Assembly (NCBI RefSeq): GCF_902859935.1
Contig: NZ_CADIKI010000007.1
Location: 310,001 to 374,000, forward strand
Source of the DNA: Paraburkholderia fynbosensis
Lineage (GTDB): Bacteria; Pseudomonadota; Gammaproteobacteria; Burkholderiales; Burkholderiaceae
DNA length: 64,000 nt
Reading direction: 5' to 3'
The notes beneath the pieces are model-generated. The model had not been told where the DNA came from, ran no database searches, and was given only the letters and a program-made list of their open reading frames with translations. Positions 25,077 through 34,500 of this stretch are shown piece by piece (the stretch's first letter is position 1; every line of letters starts with the position of its first letter). Position numbers and translations under genes: made by a program.

Positions 25077-27680
25077 ATGAGCGTGATAACAATCAGGGAA
25101 AATCTTCTGACGCATCTAGATGCTGGGATCGGAAAGGTCGTCGCGAGCGACGCATATTTTCACGTGTCTCTTCTGGATCGCCTTCCAGACACGTTGCGGC
25201 GCAGTATAAGCGAGGGTATTTCGCTGACTAGCCTGACTCCCGGGAGCGATTTCAACGTTATCCGGGTAGGACTCTCGATGTCGAATATGTCCCTGCTCGA
25301 CTACCCGGGGTTCTTCGACGAGGCGTTTCCCGTGCTACAGCGCAGCTGGTCTGTCGATCTAGATCATAAGAAGTACCGATTTCGGAGCTACGAATCGTCA
25401 ATCAACCCTCCGATCTTGCATCGTAAGGAATTACTCATAGCCCGCGATCACCCGCGCTGGGAAGCTTTCAAGGAGTTGACCGATGTGGCTGAGCAGATCG
25501 GGCTATTCGATGATCCAGCTCGTATTGGCTTCCGCCAGACATTTGAAGCTCTGATCAGTCAACGTGGCTACCTCTTAGCGGATCATGAGCTCGTGCCGAT
25601 TGCAAACCACGAACCGGAGGACTCGCAGAGCGCGAGCAGTAGCGGTCTAATAGAACGCCATCGCACTGCGTTGTCTCGATACAGCTTCTCGGCACCAATA
25701 CAGATGCTTTCGCGCTTTGGATTTCTCGACGGGACGCGCTCGCTGTTCGACTACGGTTGTGGCCGAGGGGACGATATAAGAGGACTCAAGGGGCTCGGCA
25801 TTGACGCAGCGGGCTGGGATCCGCATTACGCGAATGAGCAGCCGATTACATCCGCATCAATCGTTAATCTTGGGTTTGTCATAAATGTGATCGAGAATGT
25901 GGCTGAACGTGAACTCGCTATTAGAAAATCTTACTCTCTATCGGATGAGATTCTTGTCGTATCAGCCATGCTTTCAAATCAGGATTCTGTCCGCGGTGTT
26001 CCCTACGGTGATGGCGTCCTAACTTCGAGAAATACTTTCCAAAAGTACTACTCGCAATCGGAATTAAAGGCCTTCATCGATCGCGTCACGGCGAACGACG
26101 CCATAGCGGTTGGGCCGGGCGTATTTTTTGTCTTCAAAGATAAGGATCAGGAGCAGCGTTTTCGTTTTGCTCGAGTCAAAAGTAAGCGGCGAATCGTCCC
26201 GCCCATGTCCTTGGCGCGTCCAATGGCTCGAGCCTCTGCAGAAAATCCTGTTGCTAAGCGCCGGACAAATCGCTTCGAGCTGTTGTACGAGCGCCATCGG
26301 GAGTCTCTCGATGAACTCTGGCGACTTTGCCTGACGCTCGGTCGTGATCCGGTCAGACACGAATTGCAGGGGCTGCAGCAAGAGCTTAGCGAGTTCGGAT
26401 CGATCGCTGCCGCGATCAGGTTTCTCAAAGAGACAAAGGAAGATGCCGCGCTCCGCCTTGAGCAGGCGGCCTCCTCGCGCACCGATGATCTCTGCGTCTA
26501 CTTCGCGTTACTGCAATTCGACAAGCGTGCCCCATACAGCAGACTCGAGCCCGAACTCCAGGCTGACGTGAAAGCATTCTTCGTCAGTTATCCTCGAGCA
26601 CTTTTCGCTGGCAAAGAGCTACTGTTCAGCTTGGCAGATGTGGCGCAGATATCTAGTGCGTGCATTCGCGCGGCGGAGGAAGGTCTAGGATGGCTGGAGG
26701 ACGGTGTTTCTCTACAGCTCCATACGGGTCTCGTTGATCGACTGCCTCCAATCCTGCGAGCCTATGTTGGTTGCGGTACGGTTCTTTATGGCGATGTCAC
26801 GAGCGCAGATCTGTTGAAGATTCACATTTCATCTGGAAAGCTGACGATGATGAAATTTGACGATTTTTTTGGATCGCCTTTGCCGCGAATGATTCAGCGA
26901 GTAAAAATTAATTTGCGTAAGCAAGAATTGACCATTTTCGATTACGGGGATGACTATCCTGAGCCGTATCTATACAAGAAATCCCGCTTCCTTAACGAGG
27001 AATCCCCTTTTTTTGCCGAGCAAGTGTTGTTTGAGTCTACGCTGGATGAGTTGGGGATGTTGGACTTTGATGGCTATGGACCCAATGCGGAGGCGTTTAA
27101 TAAAAAAATCGATGAGAGGAGATTGGCTATTGATGGCTATAAACTGATTCGATCTAAATCGATTCCATCATTGGACCAAAAGTGCGGGCGTTATTTAACG
27201 TTTCGAGAATTAATTGAGTGCGGCGAAACGCAGGCGGCATTAGATATCGAGAATATGCCACTTGAGCCAGAAAGCTTTAACGCGATCTTTGATCTGGCTT
27301 CCCACGTTATTGACCCAGTTATCGAGTACTTTGGTATGGTGAAGCTGACGTTTGGCTTTTGTTCTCCGGCGTTGGCAACGAAGATAAGCGGGCGTATTGC
27401 GCCAAAGTTGGATCAACACGCTGCACACGAGAGAACGCGTCGTGGCGGACATATTTGTGACCGTCTCGGCGCGGCGTGTGATTTCCTCGTCGAGGACGAG
27501 GATATGGCCGTCGTTGTCGAATGGATCATAGATAACGTGAAGTTTGACCGCCTGTATTTTTACGGTGGCAAGCGGCCCATTCACATCAGCTATAGTCCGA
27601 CGCCAGCCCGACAAGTGATCGATATGATCGAGATTTCGGAGGGCAGGTTGGTGCCGAAGCGCCGCCGCATAGGCATCTGA
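25077..27680 (+). CDS. DNA phosphorothioation-associated methyltransferase with duplicated flanks and M15-like C-terminus
   Basis: The 867-aa protein contains the Dnd-associated putative methyltransferase core. LFDYGCGRGDDIRGLKGLG (D225 to G231 form the SAM loop) is followed by IVNLGFVINVIENVAER and YGDGVLTSRNTFQKYYSQ. Residues about 30-150 and 535-680 appear to be diverged copies of one domain: both have a LxDRLPxxLR segment, a FF...R...NL/DL stretch and a closing ELGMLDFD/EQIGLFDD-type helix. The last 150 residues resemble an M15/Hedgehog-type metallo domain, with H781 in DQHAAHE, D802 in GAACDF and H836 in IHISYS. The ATG at 25077 is chosen; 24882 is longer but lacks similarity. It precedes the SspF-like operon by 416 bp. 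Its role in phosphorothioation is not established in the family. Confidence 0.75.
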   Translation: MSVITIRENLLTHLDAGIGKVVASDAYFHVSLLDRLPDTLRRSISEGISLTSLTPGSDFNVIRVGLSMSNMSLLDYPGFFDEAFPVLQRSWSVDLDHKKYRFRSYESSINPPILHRKELLIARDHPRWEAFKELTDVAEQIGLFDDPARIGFRQTFEALISQRGYLLADHELVPIANHEPEDSQSASSSGLIERHRTALSRYSFSAPIQMLSRFGFLDGTRSLFDYGCGRGDDIRGLKGLGIDAAGWDPHYANEQPITSASIVNLGFVINVIENVAERELAIRKSYSLSDEILVVSAMLSNQDSVRGVPYGDGVLTSRNTFQKYYSQSELKAFIDRVTANDAIAVGPGVFFVFKDKDQEQRFRFARVKSKRRIVPPMSLARPMARASAENPVAKRRTNRFELLYERHRESLDELWRLCLTLGRDPVRHELQGLQQELSEFGSIAAAIRFLKETKEDAALRLEQAASSRTDDLCVYFALLQFDKRAPYSRLEPELQADVKAFFVSYPRALFAGKELLFSLADVAQISSACIRAAEEGLGWLEDGVSLQLHTGLVDRLPPILRAYVGCGTVLYGDVTSADLLKIHISSGKLTMMKFDDFFGSPLPRMIQRVKINLRKQELTIFDYGDDYPEPYLYKKSRFLNEESPFFAEQVLFESTLDELGMLDFDGYGPNAEAFNKKIDERRLAIDGYKLIRSKSIPSLDQKCGRYLTFRELIECGETQAALDIENMPLEPESFNAIFDLASHVIDPVIEYFGMVKLTFGFCSPALATKISGRIAPKLDQHAAHERTRRGGHICDRLGAACDFLVEDEDMAVVVEWIIDNVKFDRLYFYGGKRPIHISYSPTPARQVIDMIEISEGRLVPKRRRIGI

Positions 27681-28096
27681 CTAGGCCGCCGTCGAGGCAG
27701 AGCAAGGCTGCATGAGAAACATGACCATGTCGTACTGTTTCGTGCATAGAGGCATGAGCATGCGGCGCTGAAAGAGCCTCTGAGCGAGTAACATCTGCGG
27801 GTTCGACGCTGTGCAACGATGCGAACCTATGAAAGAATTGCCATTTCCGGCCGATAACAATGTACGACTGCGGGGGATTCAAAATGCATAAGGAGATATT
27901 GTTTGCGCCGTCGTCTTTACGGCGGCGGCAAGATGCTTCGGGGCTACTGAAATCCTGTTAGTGAACGTCCAATTGGCAGCCCTTTTGCATTCGCCGGTTG
28001 ATATTTACAACTTATACCTCGTCGCGCTCATGGCTCCGCGGCCGCACGGGCGCGTCTATATCCGGCGTTGCGTCAGGTAACCCGAGGGAGACCAAC
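27681..28096. other. Intergenic region before the SspFGH-like operon
   Basis: I see no gene, repeat or clear terminator. It probably holds the promoter of the operon starting at 28097, whose ribosome-binding site GAGGGAG is at 28084-28090. Confidence 0.4.
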
Positions 28097-30004
28097 ATGA
28101 TTGATTCTGAACAGCATGGGGATGCGAGCTCGTTTGCACTGCCCTCAGCAGCTTGGGTTCGGTTTCTTCGAAGCTATGGCCCGACACCGAACAACTTAAC
28201 GATGTTCGATGAATACGTGGCAGGTGCGCTCGCAAGGGCCAAGGTGCAGCCCATCGACTTATCGACGCCGTTGCTGGAGGCGATGGTTGAGCATGTCGCT
28301 TCCAAGGTCCCGGGTTCTATCTTGATCGCGGGTACCGCAGGCGACGGCAAAACCTATCACTGTCGCGCGTTATGGACGAGGTTGGGCGGCGATCCGAAAG
28401 AGTGGTCGAGCAAGGGCAACATCAAGGAGCTCAGACTTGCGGACGGTCGTTTAGCTGTTTTTATAAAGGACCTCTCCGAATTTAACGGCGAGGAGAGCGA
28501 TCTGCCGTTGCAGCGGCTTGAAAAGTCTGTATTGGGAAGCGACGACTCCGAGGTGGTTATCTTGGCTGCTAACCACGGCCAACTGCTCGACCGCTTGCGT
28601 GATTTGGGCAAGCGACAAGACCGGACACATCCGCTTCGCAAGCCCCTGCAAGAGCGATTTTTGCAAGCGGGTCCGGCACCCCATCGGCTCGCAGTATTCG
28701 ACCTTAGCCGCACAACTAGTCGAAAGACGCTCGAAGAAATCGCCAAAGCGGTAGCAGGCCACCCCGAGTGGGAAAATTGCAAGCGTTGCTCGCTCAAGGC
28801 AGCAGGTAAGGTCTGCCCCATCGACGAAAACCGTCGCCGGCTCCTCGGTGAATCCGATGGCGGACAGCTTGCACACCGTTTAGGTGATTTGATCGAGATC
28901 GCGCGCCTCAACGGACTTCATCTTCCCGTTCGCGACCTGCTTGCTCTGTGCTCGAACATGGTCTTGGGCTACTCGGATGCTAAAGATGCCAAGGAGAACC
29001 TGATGACCTGCGCGGATGTGGCCAAAATCGTAGATGGCGGCGACATCGGCAAAGCGAGTATCTACGCCAATGCATTCGGGGCAAACCTGCCTAAGCGGAG
29101 AGCTTCTGATCGTCCCGTCTTCAAGGCGATGGCCAGCTTCGGCGTAGGGGAGGAAACTACCAACGCCGCTGACGGCCTCTTGGTCTACGGGAAGGACGAT
29201 TCTCGACTTCAGGCCGACTTTGATCGGCTAGTTGGTGGCGACCAAGTTTACGGAGCAACCTCAAATTTTCGTGCTGCCCAAAACACGTATTTGGAGGGGT
29301 ACGAAGGCGCTCGTCTGGAAGGCGGCTCGTCCGAGTTCTTGGAGATGCTTGAGGCACAGCGCCGCAGGCTCTATTTCACCGTGCCGGATGCCGAGACCGG
29401 CTATCCCCGCTGGTCGATGACCGCTTTCCACTTTGCTGGCGACTACTTGGAGATGATCGAATCGTTGAGGTCTAAGAAGCCCGTCAGCGAAACGGTCCGG
29501 GGGCGTATCACCAAGGGACTCAACCGGGTCATGACAGGCTTGCTTTTGGAAAATGTCGACCGTATCTTCATTGCCAGCTCCGGGGGCTTCACGCAAAGCC
29601 GCGTTAGCGTGCTCTGCGACCATGAGACGCCATCCCGCCGGCAGGGTGGGGTTGGCATGGCAATTAGGCTTGACGAAGAGACTAGCCGTCCGCAGCTTGA
29701 TGTTTCGCTCTCGCCCGGTCCGGGCAATTCCGCTGTCTTTGACCTCACGCCTATCCGTCACGAGTTCCTGTCGCGTGTAGCCGCCGGCGCGTTGCCAGCG
29801 AGCTTCTCTAACGAGTGCCATGAAGATCTGTTGGCCTTTAAGGCGAAACTGCTGCGAAAGGCGGAGATTGTTCGCAACGCAAGGCTCGCCGGCGACGACG
29901 ACGAAGTCGCTGGAGAGGCGTCCGCGCTCACGCTAAATTTCATTGACATCGAACCGGGAGGCCGTGGCTTCGCTCGTCCCGTAACTGTGAGAGCCCCAGT
30001 ATGA
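28097..30004 (+). CDS. DptF/SspF-like P-loop ATPase
   Basis: The 635-aa protein has a Walker A GTAGDGKT at residues 79-86 in the context SILIAGTAGDGKTYHCR, and a Walker-B-like segment EVVILAANHGQLL. A Cys cluster C228-C231-C240 (CKRCSLKAAGKVCP) may bind zinc. This fits the ATPase subunit DptF of phosphorothioate-dependent restriction and, by operon order, SspF of the sspBCD-sspFGH cassette, which damages DNA lacking the modification. The ATG at 28097 has a strong GAGGGAG upstream. The stop overlaps the next start (ATGA). The assignment rests on the P-loop context, size and gene order. Confidence 0.65.
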   Translation: MIDSEQHGDASSFALPSAAWVRFLRSYGPTPNNLTMFDEYVAGALARAKVQPIDLSTPLLEAMVEHVASKVPGSILIAGTAGDGKTYHCRALWTRLGGDPKEWSSKGNIKELRLADGRLAVFIKDLSEFNGEESDLPLQRLEKSVLGSDDSEVVILAANHGQLLDRLRDLGKRQDRTHPLRKPLQERFLQAGPAPHRLAVFDLSRTTSRKTLEEIAKAVAGHPEWENCKRCSLKAAGKVCPIDENRRRLLGESDGGQLAHRLGDLIEIARLNGLHLPVRDLLALCSNMVLGYSDAKDAKENLMTCADVAKIVDGGDIGKASIYANAFGANLPKRRASDRPVFKAMASFGVGEETTNAADGLLVYGKDDSRLQADFDRLVGGDQVYGATSNFRAAQNTYLEGYEGARLEGGSSEFLEMLEAQRRRLYFTVPDAETGYPRWSMTAFHFAGDYLEMIESLRSKKPVSETVRGRITKGLNRVMTGLLLENVDRIFIASSGGFTQSRVSVLCDHETPSRRQGGVGMAIRLDEETSRPQLDVSLSPGPGNSAVFDLTPIRHEFLSRVAAGALPASFSNECHEDLLAFKAKLLRKAEIVRNARLAGDDDEVAGEASALTLNFIDIEPGGRGFARPVTVRAPV

Positions 30005-31554
30005 GCGAGATCATCAAGCGCCCAGAGATCAAGAGCGTCGACTTTTGCGTCGACGAGAACATTTGGGGTCACCGCCTTTACGACGAGCAGCTTCCGCATT
30101 TGACTGTGCTTGAGTTTTTGGGCGTACTCGGTTCGAACCTGGGCAGGCCTTTACGCCCTCAAGAGGGTCTGGGTGGCGCGGTCAAATTTCAACCGCAGCG
30201 TCAAATCCGGCTACGCGGCTTACTCTTCAACAACCCTTATGTCGAATCCATCTCCGAAAGCGCTCTACCGGACGCGGAGAAATGGAAGCAGTGGTTTGAG
30301 AAGTTTGACCAGGGCAAGACGGGCAACGGCGACGATGACATGGCCTACCTGCGTCACTCGTTCTCTAATTTTGACGATTTTGCCAAGTCCATCGAGCTGT
30401 TGCGCTCCTCGTCGTTCGAGTCCCGTAGCAACAAGCGTTGGAGCTCGAAGTTCGTCTTCCCTTTTGGTCCCGACGCCCTCTACGAGGACTTGGAAATAGA
30501 CTCGCGCGGGAAGATGAGCAATGACCGCCGCTTTTTCGCGCGCACTGGCGAGCTGCTCTATCTAATGCTCTCGAGAGCGAAACGGGGAGCGGAGCTCGGC
30601 GACACCTTGGCGAGGCGCCTATTCGACCGTGAGGCTCCGATGAATCGGCTGGCGCGTTCACTGCAAGGTATACCTCAGCTAGCTGACGACCCACGGTCTT
30701 CCGGATATTTGCCCGAGGTTGCCAACGCGCGTTTTGATCAAATTTGTGAAGACTGGCTATCCATTCTCGGCAGGGACATGCCGATCTACGATGCCTTGGA
30801 GCACCTGATTTCCATCTCAGGCCTCAATATGCTCCTTTACTTCCTCGAGCGGGCCAAGCGGATCGCGGGCGACGACGATCCTGTTGAGATCGTCTGCGAA
30901 ATCGTTTCCAAGGAGCGCACGAAGGTTAGAGCACTCTCGGGCGATAGCTACCAGTTCAACCAGGGGTTGCCCGCTAAGGCAGTGCGCGCATATGTCGAGT
31001 CGATTCGGCAGGATCCCTTCTGGAGCAACGCTGCCTCGAGCGAATTCCCGGAGGCTGAGCGAGTGAAGCTTATGCGCGAACGTTTCCAGTGGCCGTCACT
31101 AGATGGGGGCGACGACGAGGACTACACCGGAAAGAGTCCAGACGTCCTTGTCGGAGATCTCATTGAGCTCGCACTCGCCCGCCACGAACAGCACGTCGGG
31201 AAGATTCACGCGTCGTGGTCGCGTGCGATCGGACTCAGTTCGCGACGGCTGTCTCGCCGAACAAGGTACGCCCCCAATGACAGATTGCTTAAGTCGATTG
31301 TGGTCGCCATCGTGGAAGATCGCATGCAATTTGATGAGTTTCTTGCCGAAGCCAAGCGGCGCTATGGCCTAGTGTTGGGTGACGCAGAAGGTGTGCGCTT
31401 GGTCGATGCCAAGCTAGTTGACCAAGAGGAGCTCAGCGAGAACCGAGACAACCTGGAAGCCAGACTTGTTGGATTGGGTTTGGTCCGCAGGCTTTCTGAT
31501 TCCTGCTCGTTTGTTGAAAATCCGTTCGCGTTCAAGGGAGAGGCGGAATGCTGA
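30001..31554 (+). CDS. DptG/SspG-like protein
   Basis: The 517-aa protein has no recognised catalytic motif. It begins with a compact domain (VDFCVDENIWGHRLYDEQLP) and contains KRWSSKFVFPFGPDALYEDL and SGLNMLLYFLERAKRIAG, with a mainly helical fold. It sits between an SspF-like ATPase (four-base overlap) and an FtsK-type ATPase (seven-base overlap), exactly where DptG/SspG stands in phosphorothioate-dependent restriction operons, and the size is near that family. It is therefore most likely a structural subunit of the restriction complex. The call is by position and general size, not by sequence motif. Confidence 0.5.
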   Translation: MSEIIKRPEIKSVDFCVDENIWGHRLYDEQLPHLTVLEFLGVLGSNLGRPLRPQEGLGGAVKFQPQRQIRLRGLLFNNPYVESISESALPDAEKWKQWFEKFDQGKTGNGDDDMAYLRHSFSNFDDFAKSIELLRSSSFESRSNKRWSSKFVFPFGPDALYEDLEIDSRGKMSNDRRFFARTGELLYLMLSRAKRGAELGDTLARRLFDREAPMNRLARSLQGIPQLADDPRSSGYLPEVANARFDQICEDWLSILGRDMPIYDALEHLISISGLNMLLYFLERAKRIAGDDDPVEIVCEIVSKERTKVRALSGDSYQFNQGLPAKAVRAYVESIRQDPFWSNAASSEFPEAERVKLMRERFQWPSLDGGDDEDYTGKSPDVLVGDLIELALARHEQHVGKIHASWSRAIGLSSRRLSRRTRYAPNDRLLKSIVVAIVEDRMQFDEFLAEAKRRYGLVLGDAEGVRLVDAKLVDQEELSENRDNLEARLVGLGLVRRLSDSCSFVENPFAFKGEAEC

Positions 31555-34500
31555 CCGATCGCATCATTGGGCGCGTCGGCGCAGATATCCTCGCCAAGCG
31601 CATTTCGAATCCTGACCAGCCGGGTGATTCGGCGGCGCTCTTTCGGCTTGACAAGCTCTCGGCTGGCCAAATCGCTGCAGTGGCGCGGGCAGTTTTGGCC
31701 AATCCTGAACTACTCGCCCGCGTGGAGCTTATGATCCCGGAGGCGTTGGTCGAAAGCCAGGGCCTCCCAGCAGAGATCTTGATCCCTCACAACGCAGGGT
31801 ATGTACGCAACAACGCTGTAACTTCCAAGGCGGCAATTCTCACCGCCAATGGGAACGAACACAACCTTGCAGACACACTGGGCCATGTAATGGCCATTGG
31901 CGCCAAAGAAATGCGCGCCAATCCGGAGCCGTGGGTTGAGGCTTCGTTGTACGCGGGCGGCCTCTCGCCGGTCCCAGACGACCGTGCAGTATTTCATGCA
32001 GCGATTGGCGGACTGCTTTCCTCCTCCGAACTTTCGCTTGTCCAGCTTGGCGAATTTTGTTCCGACATTGTTGAAGCCATGTCTACCCGAGGCTTGGCCA
32101 TCCGCGACGCGGTCGGTTTCGCACTGCCTCGAGCGGGGCTTCCTAGAGACAGCTCTTTTTTCTCGAACGCCAAGACGTTCGGGGTGACACGCAAGCCTTG
32201 GCAGAAGGCCTTCATCAAACTTTTCACGCAGCGTGCGCCACTGCTCAAGAAGCTTCGGCAGAACGGGCAGTTGCTCGACCCTGAAGAGCTTTTGGAGCGC
32301 ATCAAAGCTAACGAGTCGGATATCGCCGATGGTGCGCGACAGGCCTTGGAGGAATTCGCTGCCGCTCCCGCTGGCGATCTTGAAGCGGCAACGGCACTGG
32401 CGCAATTCGAATGGGAAAGTGACGGCGTCTACTTGGCCTTCGACAAGCCCAAGGAAAAGCAGTTTGGTTTGGCGGACTCTACGATCCGGTTTTTCGACCA
32501 TGACTGCGATCAGGAGAATTCCCTTGATGACGAGAGCCGCACACTCCTTGATGACCTGAAATCACGCGAACGCCGTTCTGACTTTAACGAGGAAGACGAG
32601 GAATTCTTCGTTAAGCATCGTCGATTGATCGAGCAAGACGCGAAGCTCTGCGCCCGTTGGGAAAAGGCGTTGTATGGCAAACCCATCGAGTGCAATGACT
32701 TCTTTGACGGCTTCGCACGTGTGGTCAATAGTCTACATGCGGGCCTGCGTGATCCAGAGGGTGAGCGCATCTTGCGCTTTACTGTCACCAAGGGCCGGAA
32801 GGAGTGGCGCGAGCGCTTCAATTACGACGCTGGAACGTACTTCTCTGCGATGTACCGCGGTTTGAAGGAGCTGATGGGCTCCAGGGCGGATTGGAAGGTT
32901 GAGCGGCTTGGCAACGCGAACTTGCCAGACCCACTCTTTGACTACGAAGCCTTTTTCGCCAAGGAAAAGGAACTGCGCAACGACAAGAAGAACAAGGTCC
33001 GACCGAACGCTTCGCTTTCTCGAGCAGCGTTGCAGATCAAGTTCGACGTCGCATTGGTGCAGGTTGCCGATGGCAAAGAAACGATTTTGGCCAAGACTCA
33101 ACTCCTGTGGAGCTACAAGCCAACATCGATAGGCTTATCGATGGTTGCCGACATGCGCCGGCTCCTTGAGAAGGGCGGCGTCGGTTGCACTGAGGTTTCG
33201 CGCAGGCTCGTGAGCAAGAAAGGCGGCGTCCAGAACGTCTCGCTGCTCGACACCGGGACCTTGGAGGCTACCTATTCGACGGATGCCGGCTCGCTAGTTC
33301 CCGCGGCCAACAAGCTGCGCAGCCTTCGTCAGGACATAAAAGGGCGAATTAAGGAGCTTTCGGAAGATAGCCGGATTACGCCACGGCAACGCGATGAGAT
33401 TCGAGGCGCGTGGGACGTGTTCGAAGAGCAGTACATCAAGGCGATGGAGGACTTCGTGTCCACGGGCGTCCATGGCGAGGCCGTTATGCGTCAGGCGGAG
33501 TCCTTTGGTGCACTCCTGACGTCCTTGATGGCTCATGCGCGCGGTGATGTTTGCCGTTCGCTCTTGGTCTCCGAGGTCCTCTCGGTTGGTACAGTCCGTG
33601 TGGCCGGCGACAATCCCGCGTTGATTATCCCTCCGTGGCATCCTGAGCGCATGAAGGCGCTGGCGGTAAAGTCCCGGCGCGTGGCGGGCTTCGCCACTCA
33701 CTTGCTGTCAAGCGACAGCATTCTTTATGGCGACCGCGAAATCTTCATGCGGGAGCTCTCCGACGAGATTGCGCACCCGTTTTATCCCGAGATCGCTATC
33801 CTCAAACGCACAAGTACATCAGCGCTCGTCTCGGAAAGCAGCACGGTCAACGGCTATAGTCTTTTGGAGTCGCCCACACGCGGCACCGAAGACGCGATGA
33901 CCGATGTCGAACCAGCCGCCGCCGCGAAGCAAGCACGCGAGCTTTTGGAGCGCTACGTTGGATTGCAGCCGCATGAGGCCTCCAATCTGAGCGTAGTGCT
34001 CTACAACGCAGATGCCGCAGAGTTGCCCCTGGCGACTGTACGGGAGCTCGCGTCGATTCAAGCCGATGGAAAGCTCCAATGCAGCGTGTCGGTGCGCCAC
34101 TCGGATCCGGCAAAGCTTCGAAGCGTTTATGGCGAACTGGTGAACAAGGCTGGCGATGATCCAGATCTGCCAGTGGTTAGCGAGACGAGCGACAATTTCA
34201 TCTCGAAATTGCGCATTTCCGTGACTCCGATTTCGGCTACTCCTGGCGAAAGTGAGCAGGGATTTAAAGCCTTCGACGTGGCTTTCTTGCATGACGTGGT
34301 CGCTCGTGCGGCACAGACGGATTGGCTCCCGGTTGCGTGGACAAACGACCGTCCCAACTTGGATCATGCCCCATCGCGATTGTCCTATCGTAGCGTCTCG
34401 GGCGAGAACGAACTCAAATCGACGACATTTTTGACCTGCCCTTGGCAGACCGCGTCGGGCTGGGCTTACGTCTCCGCCGTTGCGGCGGTCGACCGCGACA

